The notes under the pieces were generated by a model. That model was not told the origin of the DNA and searched no databases. It worked only from the letters and a program-made list of their open reading frames with translations. A stretch of DNA of 64,000 bases, from positions 310,001 to 374,000 of the forward strand of contig CADCXC010000037.1 in assembly GCA_902806595.1 (NCBI GenBank), given 5' to 3'. Origin of the DNA: Pyrenopolyporus hunteri (taxonomy: Eukaryota > Ascomycota > Sordariomycetes > Xylariales > Hypoxylaceae). Numbering within the stretch: the first letter of the stretch is position 1; every line of letters begins with the position of its first letter. Shown here piece by piece: positions 32,943 through 44,146 of the stretch. The translations under genes were made by a program, and so were the position numbers.

Positions 32943-34354
32943 CTACTCCAGCATAGAAGCCTGGTTAGTATAGAGGACGTCGACGACGTTGCTAAGCTTA
33001 TCAATGGTCTGCAGGGCCGCGTCGTACGACTCGTCGCGGTGCGTCTCGTCGAAGATGATGAGGCATCCGGCACCCTGGTCGAGGACGCCGATGATGACCT
33101 TGTCGAGGATCATCTGGGAGAGCTTGCGCTCGACCTGCTGGGTGTCGAGGCCGACCATCTTGGCGATGTGGGCGATCTCGACGCGGCTGAAGGGCTCGAT
33201 GACCTTGATCAGGTTCTGCTCCAGCATGGCGTCGTACAGCCGCCGCAGGTGGTTGCGGATGAAGGCGTCGCTGCCCAGCTCGTACCGGTACGTGGCCAGC
33301 GCGCGCTCGTACTCCTCCAGCGACCGGTTCGAGTGCGCCCGCGCGATCGCCTTCATGGCCTCCAGGTTCTGCCCCGCGTACTTCTGCGCCTGCTTCGACG
33401 CCATCAGGTTGTTCACGTCGTCCACCAGGTTCAGCATGATCTTGCACAGCAGCATGTACTGCAGCGCCGCCGTTGCCTTGGCCGTGTCGTCCTGCGTGTG
33501 GTAGCCGTCGAGCGCTTCGATGAAATACGAGAAGGCCGTGTTGAAGTCCTGGTCCATGGTGTGCAGCATGCCCGACTGCATATCCAGGTTCGCTTGGAGT
33601 AGGGGCGGGGTGTAGACCGAGGCGGCGCTCGTTCTCGCGCTGGTGAGGGCGGCACGGGCCTTGGAGTTGTTACCTAAGGCGTGATATACTCTCGATTCCA
33701 GGAGTTGGACCTCGACCAGCACTAGCTTGTCGTCGAGACGCTTCAGCTCGCGGAGGAGACCGTTGATCAGAGTCAGGGCATCGTAGTAAGATTGCTTAGC
33801 CATGTAAAGAGTGACGAGTCTGGTCTCGAGGTTCTGGCGCAGGAAGCTCCGTCTCTCGGATGTGGCCCATTCTATACATGACTTGGTAACGGCGATCTGG
33901 ATGTCGGTTGTGTTGGGGATGGCTTCGAAGAGATCAAGTAGCTGACGGACTATATTATACTCGGGTTAGACTATGTCCACACCTACAATAATAAGACTAG
34001 AAGAAAGGTAGAACGTACCCAACTTGGCCGTCTTAGCTTTTGCGAAGCTCGAGAGAACGGTTCTGCTAGTGGTAACGAGGTCGACAAGCTCCTTAGGTTT
34101 CCTATATAAAAGAGTGTCAGCTGTTGGGCGCGGAAGTGAATTGCTATGGCTATGTTAGGGCTACCCGTTACTCACTTCTCATCCCGATACAGTTCTCCTA
34201 AGCTTATTAGAGCAGTCTCGTATTCCTTGATAGCAGCGTCTGAAGTGACAGAAGGCGGTTGAGATATGATCTCTTTGTAGATCGCTTCAGCTTTTCGCGG
34301 GTCGGAGCTGGCGAGCGCTTGCGCCTCCTTCACAGACGGCTTCTTCGAAGCCAT
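32943..34354 (-). CDS. RPN6: 26S proteasome lid subunit RPN6 (PSMD11), 422 aa
   Basis: Three exons: 34176-34354, 34019-34101 and 32943-33949, with introns of 74 and 69 nt; the joined length of 1,269 nt is in frame. The protein begins MASKKPSVKEAQALASSDPR and continues through TPR-like helices (ALGNNSKARAALTSARTSA; QDFNTAFSYFIEALDGY). It ends in a PCI domain (LRRLYDAMLEQNLIKVIEPF, then VEIAHIAKMVGLDTQQVERKLSQMI and GVLDQGAGCLIIFDE). The length equals the family norm (about 420-435). RPN6 clamps the lid onto the 20S core and ATPase ring and is essential for 26S assembly. The coding region is GC-rich at third positions. Confidence 0.95.
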
Positions 34355-35452
34355 ATTGTTCGGCTTGTGACTCGGGGAGACGCAGATAAGGGCCGACTTG
34401 AATTATCGCGGGGCAAACGAGATCTCGGGGTGACGGGCGGATTCTAAATTGGTGTTAAGATAGTTGATGTAGTTGTTATGGAAGTGGTCGAAGTTCGAAT
34501 AGTGGAAGAATTACTGGATCGTACATGTACCAAGGTAGTATTTGATCCTGGCAGGAACTATGTACGTACAACTAAGCTTAGTGAACCTCTGCTGCCCGTT
34601 CATGCTGCAAGCTCCAGCCTTGCGATTAAGTAATAAGTGGGGGCCTACGTATAGTACACTGACGCAGCCCAGACTGCCTAAATCCCTGGACTTGGACGGG
34701 CCTTCCATAGGTAGCACGGAATAATTAGCAAGTCCGATCTGCTAATCGGGCTCTTATATAAGCAGGTACTTAGGTACCTAGGTACTTAGTGTGACTTAAA
34801 CCTTTAACATGGTACGTATAGAAACCAAAAGTGAAGCATATCGCGACATTCTTCACTCTTTTACTAAAACTCACATTTATAGCTACGCAGAACTATTACA
34901 TGGCCATACTTTTCAGATAAATCCTAATTCTCTACGAAATTTAGGAAAAGTAGATCTCTTATGCATAGAGGCCGAAAACAGTCGTCGGGTTCAACAAGGA
35001 TTACACTCAAAACTACCATCATTGCCTCATATAATAGACAACCTTGTATTAACACATGACTCCATCGTAATAAAGCGAGATGGCTATCAGTAATTCGCAG
35101 AAGACGGATAAGTGCCGATGCTAACCCTGCATCGGCCTCTCCGTATAAACCAAACTCACCGCCGGCCGTCACAGATATACGTTAATGCCATATTATCAAA
35201 CAAAGCACCAAAGCCTCCTCCAACTACCCGGTCCCCCTCCCTATACCACAAAACGAGAGTAGCCACAAGCGCCGCCCAAGATGTCCATCTCCCATGTCGA
35301 GCCTGTCCCAAAAAACCCTGGAAACTCCTATACATAGGTAGGTACCTGGTATATACTAGTCCACCAAATCCCCTTTTCCAATGTTTCAACCTCTCGCGAT
35401 CATCTGACGCCCGTCGTTTCTATCATCATAGGCTAGGACGTCAGTTCTTCCT
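34355..35452. other. Intergenic region, 1.1 kb
   Basis: The RPN6 promoter side has a TAGGTACC cluster at 34765-34795. 34800-35100 is unusually AT-rich and holds a 94-codon ORF starting at 34809 with no recognisable family. It is left as noncoding. Confidence 0.5.
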
Positions 35453-37222
35453 CTACATCGGATCAGTACTTGGGAAGCTGTAGTCATTACCTGCATATAT
35501 GTGAGCCTGCCAAGTGCGCACCTTGTTCGCCCTGACGTTCTGCAGGGCCTGATGCGAACTGCTACCCCCGGGCGCATCTATCTCCTGAATAGAGCTACCG
35601 CTCATCGGCCTGTAAGGCAAGGGTCGCGTAGGGGCCGGCCTGGCGGGGCCGCTATGTCGCTTAGTCGCGATGTTGAAGCCCTCGCCTCCCCTGGAGATAT
35701 GCAAGTTACCCATCCCGAAGTCCCAGCTGCCGTACTGGTGAACGCAATGAGGTTCCGCGATCCCGCAGTTCTCCGTTAGGATCCTGTACGTGCACTGCTC
35801 AACCTCCTGGGCCGTCGGCCTCTCGTGCGGAACTACCGAAAGCATCCTCGCTACCACCTGCAGCATCGGTGCCACACCGCGGAACACCTGGTCGTCTTTC
35901 TTCGACGCCTCTTTAGCCAGGCCGGCCATCCAGGATTCAACTTGGCCAATGTTCTTGTGAAATGAAGAGTCCAAAACCGCTCCGCCTCGACCAGCCTGCT
36001 TGTGTTTCGCCCCTCGGTAAGAGGCGAAGGACCGGGTCTGGCGTTTCATTAAGAGACTCAGTAATTCTAGCATCACGCAACCTAAGGAGAAGACGTCGAC
36101 CGCTTGAGCGTTAAGAGAAGGGGTTGGCGAGTGGAGTATCGAAGCAGGGTTCCCGCCATCCGAGCCGCCCCGGCTAATAGAGAATGACGAGTTATCCGAC
36201 GACGTTGACCCTGAAGAGGCAATGAGGGTGCTCCTTCGATGTGCGCCCGCGTGGGTATTTGATGGACGATACCATTGTTCGGGGGCCGCATAGTCGTAGG
36301 ACTCCTTGTCGAAGGCGGATTTGTCCGCCGTGCCACTTATCGCTTCTGCGCTCAGATGACTTATGTCCGCATAGAAAATGTGGTTGTCGCAGTTGAAAAG
36401 CACGGTCGAAGGTTTGATTTTACCATGCGACAGTCCTCGGCTATGAAGGTAACAGAGTGTGTCGACAAGACAATGGATCCAATTCATAATCAGGCGCCGC
36501 CGGTCCTGTTTAATCAACGACTTCACCGAACTTGGCATATTGAGTAGAAGCGACCTGAGGTTGAAGTCGCTTGGGAGAGTGAAGAGAGCGTACGTGGCGC
36601 CACGGTGGACGTACGACGCGAAGTAAGACATAACGTGGTCATTCTCGATGTTTGTCGCCCTCTCGATTTCGTAAACAAACTCCTCTTGATTTAGCAAGCT
36701 GGACCGCGCTCCTATCGGAATACGACGCCGCGAGAAGAATTCCCCCGGTCTATTTGGTAATTCGACCCTGTCGGCGGCATTGTTGAGACTTAGTCCGGAG
36801 CGCTTGTCCACGGTAAGAGGTACGACTTCGGGGTCTTCGTATATGATGTGACTACCCTTTTCCAGGAACTTGAGCAAATAGTGAAATTGGCGAGAATAAA
36901 ATTTCCTCTCGAGTTTTTCGTCCCTGGTCGGCGTAAGCGCTAGTCGTTCGATCTGGTCTAGCGGGACAGGGAGGTCATCGTCGTCCCAGCTGTCATCGAT
37001 AAGTCCGAAGATCTGATCCGGCACGCCCAGATCCAAGAGGATGAGAAATATACGCTTGGCCTTCTCATCAATCCATTCCCAGTAGGTCCCATCCGTCAGC
37101 CCGTCGCCGAAGCCCAATGGCAGGTCTAACCGCTTTATCTCCTCGGGCAGGAGATGCGAGCAGACGAACTGTCGAGTGACAGTCGCCTCAATCAGCGAAG
37201 CATCCCACCACATAGCTATCAT
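35453..37222 (-). CDS. Fungal protein-kinase-like pseudokinase, 589 aa
   Basis: The open frame runs upstream to 37261 but opens with GTG behind an AG that resembles an acceptor, with a CTGAC branch-like word before it. The first in-frame ATG is at 37222 (MIAMWWDASLIEATVTRQF). The N-terminal 190 residues are a conserved helical region (LPLGFGDGLTDGTYWEWID; RIFLILLDLGVPDQIFG). The kinase-like domain lacks key residues: the HRDxKxxN loop reads SHGKIKPSTV (about residue 266) and DFG is replaced by YADISHL. The APE loop (YAAPEQW) and the VFSLGCVMLELL segment of helix F are kept. It is probably a scaffold or allosteric regulator. An upstream first exon is possible but unresolved. Confidence 0.8.
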   Translation of the reverse strand: MIAMWWDASLIEATVTRQFVCSHLLPEEIKRLDLPLGFGDGLTDGTYWEWIDEKAKRIFLILLDLGVPDQIFGLIDDSWDDDDLPVPLDQIERLALTPTRDEKLERKFYSRQFHYLLKFLEKGSHIIYEDPEVVPLTVDKRSGLSLNNAADRVELPNRPGEFFSRRRIPIGARSSLLNQEEFVYEIERATNIENDHVMSYFASYVHRGATYALFTLPSDFNLRSLLLNMPSSVKSLIKQDRRRLIMNWIHCLVDTLCYLHSRGLSHGKIKPSTVLFNCDNHIFYADISHLSAEAISGTADKSAFDKESYDYAAPEQWYRPSNTHAGAHRRSTLIASSGSTSSDNSSFSISRGGSDGGNPASILHSPTPSLNAQAVDVFSLGCVMLELLSLLMKRQTRSFASYRGAKHKQAGRGGAVLDSSFHKNIGQVESWMAGLAKEASKKDDQVFRGVAPMLQVVARMLSVVPHERPTAQEVEQCTYRILTENCGIAEPHCVHQYGSWDFGMGNLHISRGGEGFNIATKRHSGPARPAPTRPLPYRPMSGSSIQEIDAPGGSSSHQALQNVRANKVRTWQAHIYAGNDYSFPSTDPM

Positions 37223-40200
37223 GGGCAGAGCAGGGGTAGCATTACACCATAAAAAATCCACCTAGAATGTCAGCCCAGTCACGCGAGCAAAGTGCCGCAC
37301 GTAATATAGGGTTAGGGATTGCGACAGATTTCAACAAGGCATGGAGTTGGCAGCGTCAGGTCAGCGGTAACAGGGCCTATGCCGTATATAGGATCTACGG
37401 ATAAGATACGAGACCCGACCGAGAGAGGGCGTTCGTCAGGTGCAACATACATACGTACATATGTCAGCCAGCACAAAGCAAATGTTGCCTCGGGGCAATC
37501 CTTCTCGGATAGTCATTCGAGGTATAAGAGGTAGGTATAATTCCCCGATGACTCGCCATAGCTCGCGTAGTAACAAGCCAGCCTGCTTGAGAAGAAAGTA
37601 TGATATATGATAAGGAGAGCCCCTTCGCCTCGCTGCGAGATCCTGATTACCTTGTCCACTTAGCAAACCATGTCGTGGCCCATTTAGGGCGAATATTGGG
37701 TGACTTGAAGGGGCGTCCAAGGGTATGATTGGCTGGTCTCAGGCAATAGATAAGAGATATCTTGGTATGTTTGGATCGGTTCTGGAGTCGATTAAAATAA
37801 AACAACCCCGGTCGACGCCACTAATGCGGGACGCACTTTAGAGGCTCTCATGTATTAGATATGGGATGCATGGCGAGGCTAATAATACGGGCCAAGAACG
37901 ATCTGGCCGGGGGCGCTACTTCACAGCACCAGAAGTTATATATTAATAACCAGCTCCGGTCGTAGAGGGAAATGAGGCTGGAAAAAAATCAGAGACAAGG
38001 CGCACGTATTCGTACGCTATTGACTCGGAGGCCTAAACATGTCTGTTAACAACGTTTTTCAGATGGGAGGGGGGAGGGGGGCGTCATCGAGCGAAGGTTA
38101 GTGGGAAGCGGATAACCCCCCGGTCCCCCACGCAATCCTTCTGTATGTGGTTCAACCTCACATTTCAGGGGTTTAGCAGTCTCTTGACCTCGAAGGCACT
38201 TGGCAAGCTTAGAAACACTCAACACCGTGACACCGCCCCAACCAGACGGGATAGAGTACGACACCATGATCTTCACGGTATTGAGGGGCTGGCCGCCCTC
38301 GGTCCATCCCGACACATATGCCGATGTGGTCGATAGCCGTCGATATGACATGGAATGTGACAGCAGGCGAGCTACGTAACCGACGATGGTGATGGGGGCC
38401 GTAGGGTCTGACGTCCTTGGCAGCTATCGTGGCGACGTTATCAATCAGTACGGTATAGTAGTATAGTAATCGCTATCAGAGCCATTCCTCGTTATCGAAC
38501 CGCATTACCTAGCCTTGGACCGGGACAATGGCATCCCCAGCTAGCGAGTTGGAGTAGCGCGTTTCAATTCACGCGACATATGTTTGTTATACCACCTATC
38601 ATGTAAGTGGAATGTGTAGGTGGTAACAAGCCACGATAAGCTTCGAGAGAGCCGGGGAGGGGGGAGAAGGGGGAGTTCATTGACAGATGACCGACAGCTG
38701 TTTGGTTGCTAGCTGTGCTTACCTATTTATTTTATCAACCACCTTCCCTCCCCCTTTTTTTCCCGGTTGGATGTAGCTTCTATCTCTATTCACCGGATGC
38801 AACTAAGCGCGTACCTTTGTATACTCGAATTTTCTTCCTTCCCTTCTCAGACTACATCAACACGATGTTTGCGCCGCTTGCTCAAATATGCCTACAACAT
38901 AACTTCCGTCGGTTATCTTAGCTATATATTCCTTCAGAAGAGAGACGTCGCAGTTTTGAGGGTTTTTATTCGCGAGTCAGCCTCCCGCCGTACGCTGGTC
39001 ACCTCCATCCTGCGAGATAGATTAAAGAGTCGGCTGGTCGAGCGTCATGTGCAGCAACGTAGCTTTGGAAATAAGAATCCTGAGCTTAGCCCTTCGGACA
39101 TATTGGCATATCGTTGGCGTACATGGCCGTACACACCTACATGTAGGTATTATTGGAATATACCTGGGTACATGTATGTTGATGTACATGTAGATCTACA
39201 CGGGGTAGGTTGGGTACCTAACTCACTTGTAGATATCCGTCGGTCGATCGCTTCGAAGCGACGGCGTTGCCTCGACTCTGATCGCAATCGAACGCCCTTC
39301 CGGGTACCTGCTCGCTGATTCGTACTGACGGAGTTCCCATGCCGTGCTACCACCTCATCTCGGTTAGCAAAGGCCGCCTTCACAGGCCGCAGAAGGATAA
39401 TAATGCCTAAATCACCTAGTATACATGCGTATGTGCGTGTGTATGTGCGTACATGTACGTATGTGTCTGTGCCGTATGCTCAAAAAACCAGGAAGGCTAT
39501 GAGGATCTGACCTGTAGCCATGTAATATGTGGGAGGCTTACACAGGTATGTAGGAGAGACATGTGGAATGTCGGGTCATATACGAAGCCGCCGGTCTGAT
39601 CCTTATCCAAGGTGTATAACGAGGGAGCCATTACAAGATTTCGTGATAACGTTAGATTGAACGGCATATCAGTAGGTAGCTTTCGAAGCTTCATCCACCC
39701 AACACAACTAGGATTCACGCGTTGAGTTGGTATATAAGCACTGTGAAGCAATGTGGGTATATAGGATCGTCCGCTAAGTTTTCAATAAAATTTCTTTTCT
39801 TTTCTTTTTTCTTTTTTTTTTTTTTCCTTTACTTGCTTTGCTTTCCTTTGGCCACTCTGACTAGGCGACCAATATAAGAGGATACTTGGTATGCCAAGTA
39901 GGGGGCCGCGGCGCTTAGGCTCTCTGTGATCTTTGGCTACCTGAGTTCGGTGCTTAGCCAGCGCCGCCTCCTGACGAATATCGAGCTCAAGCACGTTTTG
40001 GGAGCCGGTGAGGAGGCCCCTATATTAATTTATCACAGCCACGCCGCTCGCCTTGCCTGGATGACGTCGTAGGCCGTTGGCGCTGCTACATCATGCAGCA
40101 TGCTTGTGCGGGAGAGGGGTGAGGGATATGATAAGTTAGCTATACGCAGCCTGCGGGTTACCGCGCGCGCAAGTTAAGACCTTGGTGGCATTGGCCAGAG

Positions 40201-40737
40201 TAGGTACTCGGGCCGATCTACCCAGTCAGAGCTCGAAAACACGGTGAGTGTTATATGCAGTGCGACGTCCCTGATAGGCTCGATCGGATTTAGGGACGTT
40301 AATGGCTAGCCACAGGGCAAGTCATTGTGACCGATGCCTTTTCGGTCTTCTGCTTCTGGGCCGGATGCGGGGGGAACCAGCTTGTGATAGACGGTTCTAG
40401 TACAGGAAGTTGCTTATTAGATACAGTAGACGTTGAGCTGTAGGCTGACTAGCGAGTCACGTAGATGTGCATCTAAAGAGTCGTACGCAGCCTCAAGTGC
40501 GAAGTTTCCCGCATATCAGGAAATCTTGTTGGCAATCAGCTTGATACAGCGAGCGTAGGTTATTTGCTTTACTACACAACACATACCTCACGCATCCAAC
40601 CCACTCACTACCTTATTACAACCCGATAGACTCGCGGACGCCAGCGTCCCGTCGTCTTATATGTAGCATTATCGTGAATATCTCTCCCATCATCCACAAC
40701 AGTATACGTTCGACCCTCACCCGGCCTATACCGGAGG
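37223..40737. other. Long intergenic region, 3.5 kb
   Basis: No gene recognised. It holds a GT/TACA-rich low-complexity block at about 39420-39475, a pyrimidine run at 39786-39830 and several TAGGTAC words near 39140-39220. ORFs at 38046-38351, 38767-39318 and 39150-39383 have no family features. A first exon of the pseudokinase gene could lie in 37300-37700. Confidence 0.5.
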
Positions 40738-41869
40738 CTAAATCAAGTGGCCGTTCTTCTCGTTCAGCTGGGTGCCCCTTCGGCCGACAAACGTCGTCAT
40801 GCCGTTGTCTACGCCGGAGATTCTCCTGGCGATCTTCTGAATACCCACGGGCAGCACGTTGTACCAGTCCACCCAGCGCGCATAGAGGGGCATAGCAATG
40901 TGGTCGCTTAGGCCGAGATCGATAGCCTTTATTATCTCTTTGGCTACATCGATGGGCTCAACCACCGGGGCAATGAATGAATTGGGCGTCCTCACGCCAT
41001 AGAAGAGTGGTGTGCTTAGTTGGCCCGGCGTAACGAGAATGGTCTTGATCTCTGGGTATTCCTGCAGCTCGGCAGCGAGAGATTTGTGCAGAGCTGTTAC
41101 TCCCGCCTTGGCAGCAGCGTAGTCCGCGAGCCGAGCAGCGCCGAGGTGGCCAATAACACTCGAGAGGGTTACAATGGTGCCGCCCGTCTCATTACGAATC
41201 ATCCCCGGCAGAAAGGTCTTGATAGTGTAGAAGTGCGATAGGAGGTTCGTTGTAATACTCCTCTCGACCTCCTCCAGGTCCATGTCGAGCAGCTTCTTGC
41301 CAACGACCTCGGCGGCGTTATTGATCAGGACGGTAGGTGTTCCGAGCTAGAAGCGATCATGTTAGTCGGGTCGCACGTGGGTCACTGAAGAAGATAGTAC
41401 ACACATCACGCTCTATCTCGGCTGCAACCCTGGCAATTTGCGCCTTGTCCCGTACATCGCACTTGTAGTAAGTGATGCCGCGGGCTTCTGTACTCTCTGG
41501 CTCGGCGATATCCAAAACCGCAACGGTAGCACCTCGCATGCCATAGACCTCGGCTATCAGTAGGCCAAGTCCGCCGGCGCCTCCCGTTATTACGATAACC
41601 TCCTCGCTTAAATCCACCTCCCGGTGCATCCCGTACGCGATCTTGTGGCTTATGACGTTTCCCATCCAGATCAGAGTAACGATCACTGCCCACGTAATGC
41701 TGACTATCATCGGCTTGGTGGTAAAGGCCTGATGCTCGGCGCGGAAGCAGAGGGGGATGATCCAAGCCACGAAGGGGTGTAGTATCGTGACATTGAGGAC
41801 CTTGAGGAGGACGTCGACAGATATGGGCGCGAACCACGAGTCGCGCGACGGTCCTCGAGGACGATCCAT
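40738..41869 (-). CDS. Membrane-anchored short-chain dehydrogenase/reductase (SDR16C-like), 357 aa
   Basis: Two exons, 41405-41869 and 40738-41346, with a 58-nt intron. Two hydrophobic segments (residues about 22-41 and 54-72) precede the Rossmann domain. TGGAGGLG (residues 95-102) binds the nucleotide; Asp near VLDIAEPES suggests NAD. LINNAA is the NNAG position, Ser217/218 and the YxxxK pair Tyr231/Lys235 complete the catalytic set, and PGQLSTPLF follows. This layout matches the retinol/17-beta-hydroxysteroid dehydrogenase-like SDR16C group of lipid-droplet or ER enzymes that oxidise lipophilic alcohols. The substrate cannot be told. The 5' flank and the next gene are separated by about 750 bp. 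Confidence 0.9.
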
Positions 41870-42617
41870 GGTCGAGGGACAGTTGGAGATGGTTAGGTAA
41901 GGACCGGAATGCTGGCCAGCAAGCACTTTATGACGATCTGAAGGTAAAGAGACCGGATATATTTCACACCTCCAATCAAGAGTGGCTTCGAAAGAACGAA
42001 TGGATCAAAATAAAATCAAACAGTTAATTCAGGAAGATGGGAAAGAGAAGAATTGAAACCGTCAGACCAGCCTAATTCCTACGATCGTAGATCGAATCGA
42101 ATAACGGCACAACTTTCAAGTTCGCTTCAGTTCGCTTCAGCTTCTAAAAAAGCTTGGGGGGAGACCCTTGAAACAAATGGTCCGAGCGTCGTAAGTTTCG
42201 ACTAAGGCGGGTTCTAACTTGTGCTGGACCAATCGGCAGAGATCACCTAGTGTAGATTCTGCTGGCTAGGTACCTAGGTAGGTACCTAAACAGGGGTTCG
42301 AATTAGCACCTAATAGGTCCCTACTTACCCAGGCGCCTTCCCCCTATTCCCTTAGTACGTACCCAACTGCTATGTTATGTTCCCTTTATTATTTTCATTC
42401 TTATCGTGAAGAACCTACCTAGGTAAAAAGTAGAAACCCGCAGTGGTCGTGTTTTGATCCGTTATGAGAATATAGACATAACTTAGGTATGTGGTAGGTA
42501 CCTATGTATCGTATCTTGCCTGGTATCGAAGTCTTGCCCTATCCCCCAAACGCCCTGAAAATGCAGTTCACGAACTCTCTAGCTTAGGCGGCCAACTCCT
42601 TACAATGCCATTACTCG
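41870..42617. other. Intergenic region, 0.75 kb
   Basis: The SDR promoter on the minus strand and the SOF1 3' end. It contains dense TAGGTACCTA words at 42265-42290 and 42410-42425 and a GGTTCGAAT word at about 42294 without tRNA structure. No gene seen. Confidence 0.6.
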
Positions 42618-44146
42618 TCACTTCTCTCGTGCTAGGATCACCTTGTCTCGTTCGCTCTTCCTCTTCTCGAATTGCTTCCTGGTGTGCTTCCTCTCGTTCT
42701 CCTCTCGCCGCTTAATAGCCTTGAGCTCCTCCTTCTTAATCTCGCTAGCCTTCTTGATAACCTTTGGAAGATGCCTATGGCGCTTGATACGCCTTATCTC
42801 GGGCTATTTTCGTATAATTAGCACGTTACTCCACGATACAGCAATCACAAAGGGTGAAGAGTATGAACATACCATGTGGCCATATCTTTCAGACAATGCA
42901 TCGTTATACTCGAGCGCCTGCCGTTGTCGTGCGGATTTGACGCCCTCTCGCTTAGAGGAATTTGCTCTCCAAAGGCGGATATTTCCATCGTCCGATCCAC
43001 TCAAGATATACTTGGAGTCCGGGGTCCACCTCGCGCAGAAAACTCGCTGCATCCGTTTCGTGTGATATACGTCCCTCGAATGGCCTTGGTCGCGGTTAAA
43101 TAGCCGGATCGTACGGTCGTATGAGGCCGTGACGAGCTCCTGTCCGGTAGGAGAGAACTCCACGTCCATGACCGCTGCCACATGATCCTTGAGTATGTTT
43201 AAGGCACGGTCAAACTTGCGCATATCAAATAGATACACGTTATGATCCTCGCTCGCCGCAGCAAAATTCATCGGCTCCATCGGGTTCCAAGATAGCTTGT
43301 TGCAGCTAAAGTTGAGGAAAGTGCGCGCGAGTGGCGAAGATGTTCGGAGGTCGTATAAGATAATCGAGCGATCCGTAGAGCAAGAGGCTAGGACGGAAGT
43401 TTCGCTCTGGTTGAAGGAAACGGAGTTGATTGTCTCGCCGGACGAAGGCCAGCGAAGAACTTCCGGCGCAGCCGTATACCGATCGAGATCATAGATAGAT
43501 ATAACGTCGGAAGAGACCGCAAACGCGTTTTTTGACCTATGAACACTCAAACTTGTGAAGGCGCTCGTCCCGAGCCAGGAGTGGATGGGCGGCGCATCAT
43601 CACGGGTGTTATAGGGGTCGTGAATCTTGACCGTTCGATCGGCGGCGCATGTAAGGAGCTTTTGGTCGGTCGTCCAGGTCATCCCCTTCACGATATTCTC
43701 GTGAGCGGTGGTTTTCCAAACCTGATCCCTGCTCGTTAAGCTCCAGCATTTCACGACGCCATCGCCGGATCCGGAGGCAAATCTATCGAGGGAGTTGGGG
43801 TCTTTCGCTAACGAGTAGACGCCGTCTACATGTCCGTTTCCGAGCTGCGCGATGAAGGGCTGGGCGAACATGCGCTCTAGCTTCACGGCATTGAGAGCGC
43901 GCGTATATTCTCGTGCTCTCTCGAACGGATGGACCGCCGGATCTAGATTGCGAGGAGCCTTGAGGATAGTAAGAAATCCGGTTATGGTGTAGGTTTTGGG
44001 ATGGGCTAACTGACCTTGGGGACGTCGGACCCGGGCGGCTGGTACGCCTCGGTCGAGCGACTTAAGGCCTTGATCTTCTATAAGAGATGTTAGCGAGATA
44101 TTAATGACCCGAAGACGCAAATTATTCGCAATGGGCGACATACCAT
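42618..44146 (-). CDS. SOF1: SOF1/DCAF13-type WD40 protein of the SSU processome, 445 aa, 4 exons
   Basis: Exons 44144-44146 (start codon only), 44015-44077, 42873-43958 and 42618-42803; the joined CDS has 446 codons. The first intron follows the ATG directly; the next exon gives KIKALSRSTEAYQPP, the conserved N-terminus. Then come RNLDPAVHPFERAREYTRALN and KLERMFAQPF, WD repeats (HVDGVYSLAKD; FASGSGDGVVKCWSL; LTCAADRTVKIHD; YILSGSDDGNIRLWRA), and the Sof1 C-terminal domain (ERYGHMPEIRRIKRHRHLP, then a Lys/Arg/Glu helix). SOF1 works with U3 snoRNP in 18S rRNA processing in the nucleolus. Length and order match the family closely. Two TTATCGATA words lie in its promoter. Confidence 0.95.

Noticed and set aside
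34809..35093. 94-codon ORF in an AT-rich patch
   Set aside because: No recognisable domain or intron; AT-rich composition differs from all genes here.
37300..37320. GGTTAGGG telomere-like word
   Set aside because: A single occurrence without tandem copies; chance.
38767..39318. 183-codon ORF in the long spacer
   Set aside because: Composition is unlike real proteins here and includes low-complexity TACATGTA sequence; no domain.
42285..42305. GGGTTCGAATT word as a tRNA T-arm
   Set aside because: Embedded in TAGGTACC repeats with no cloverleaf possible.
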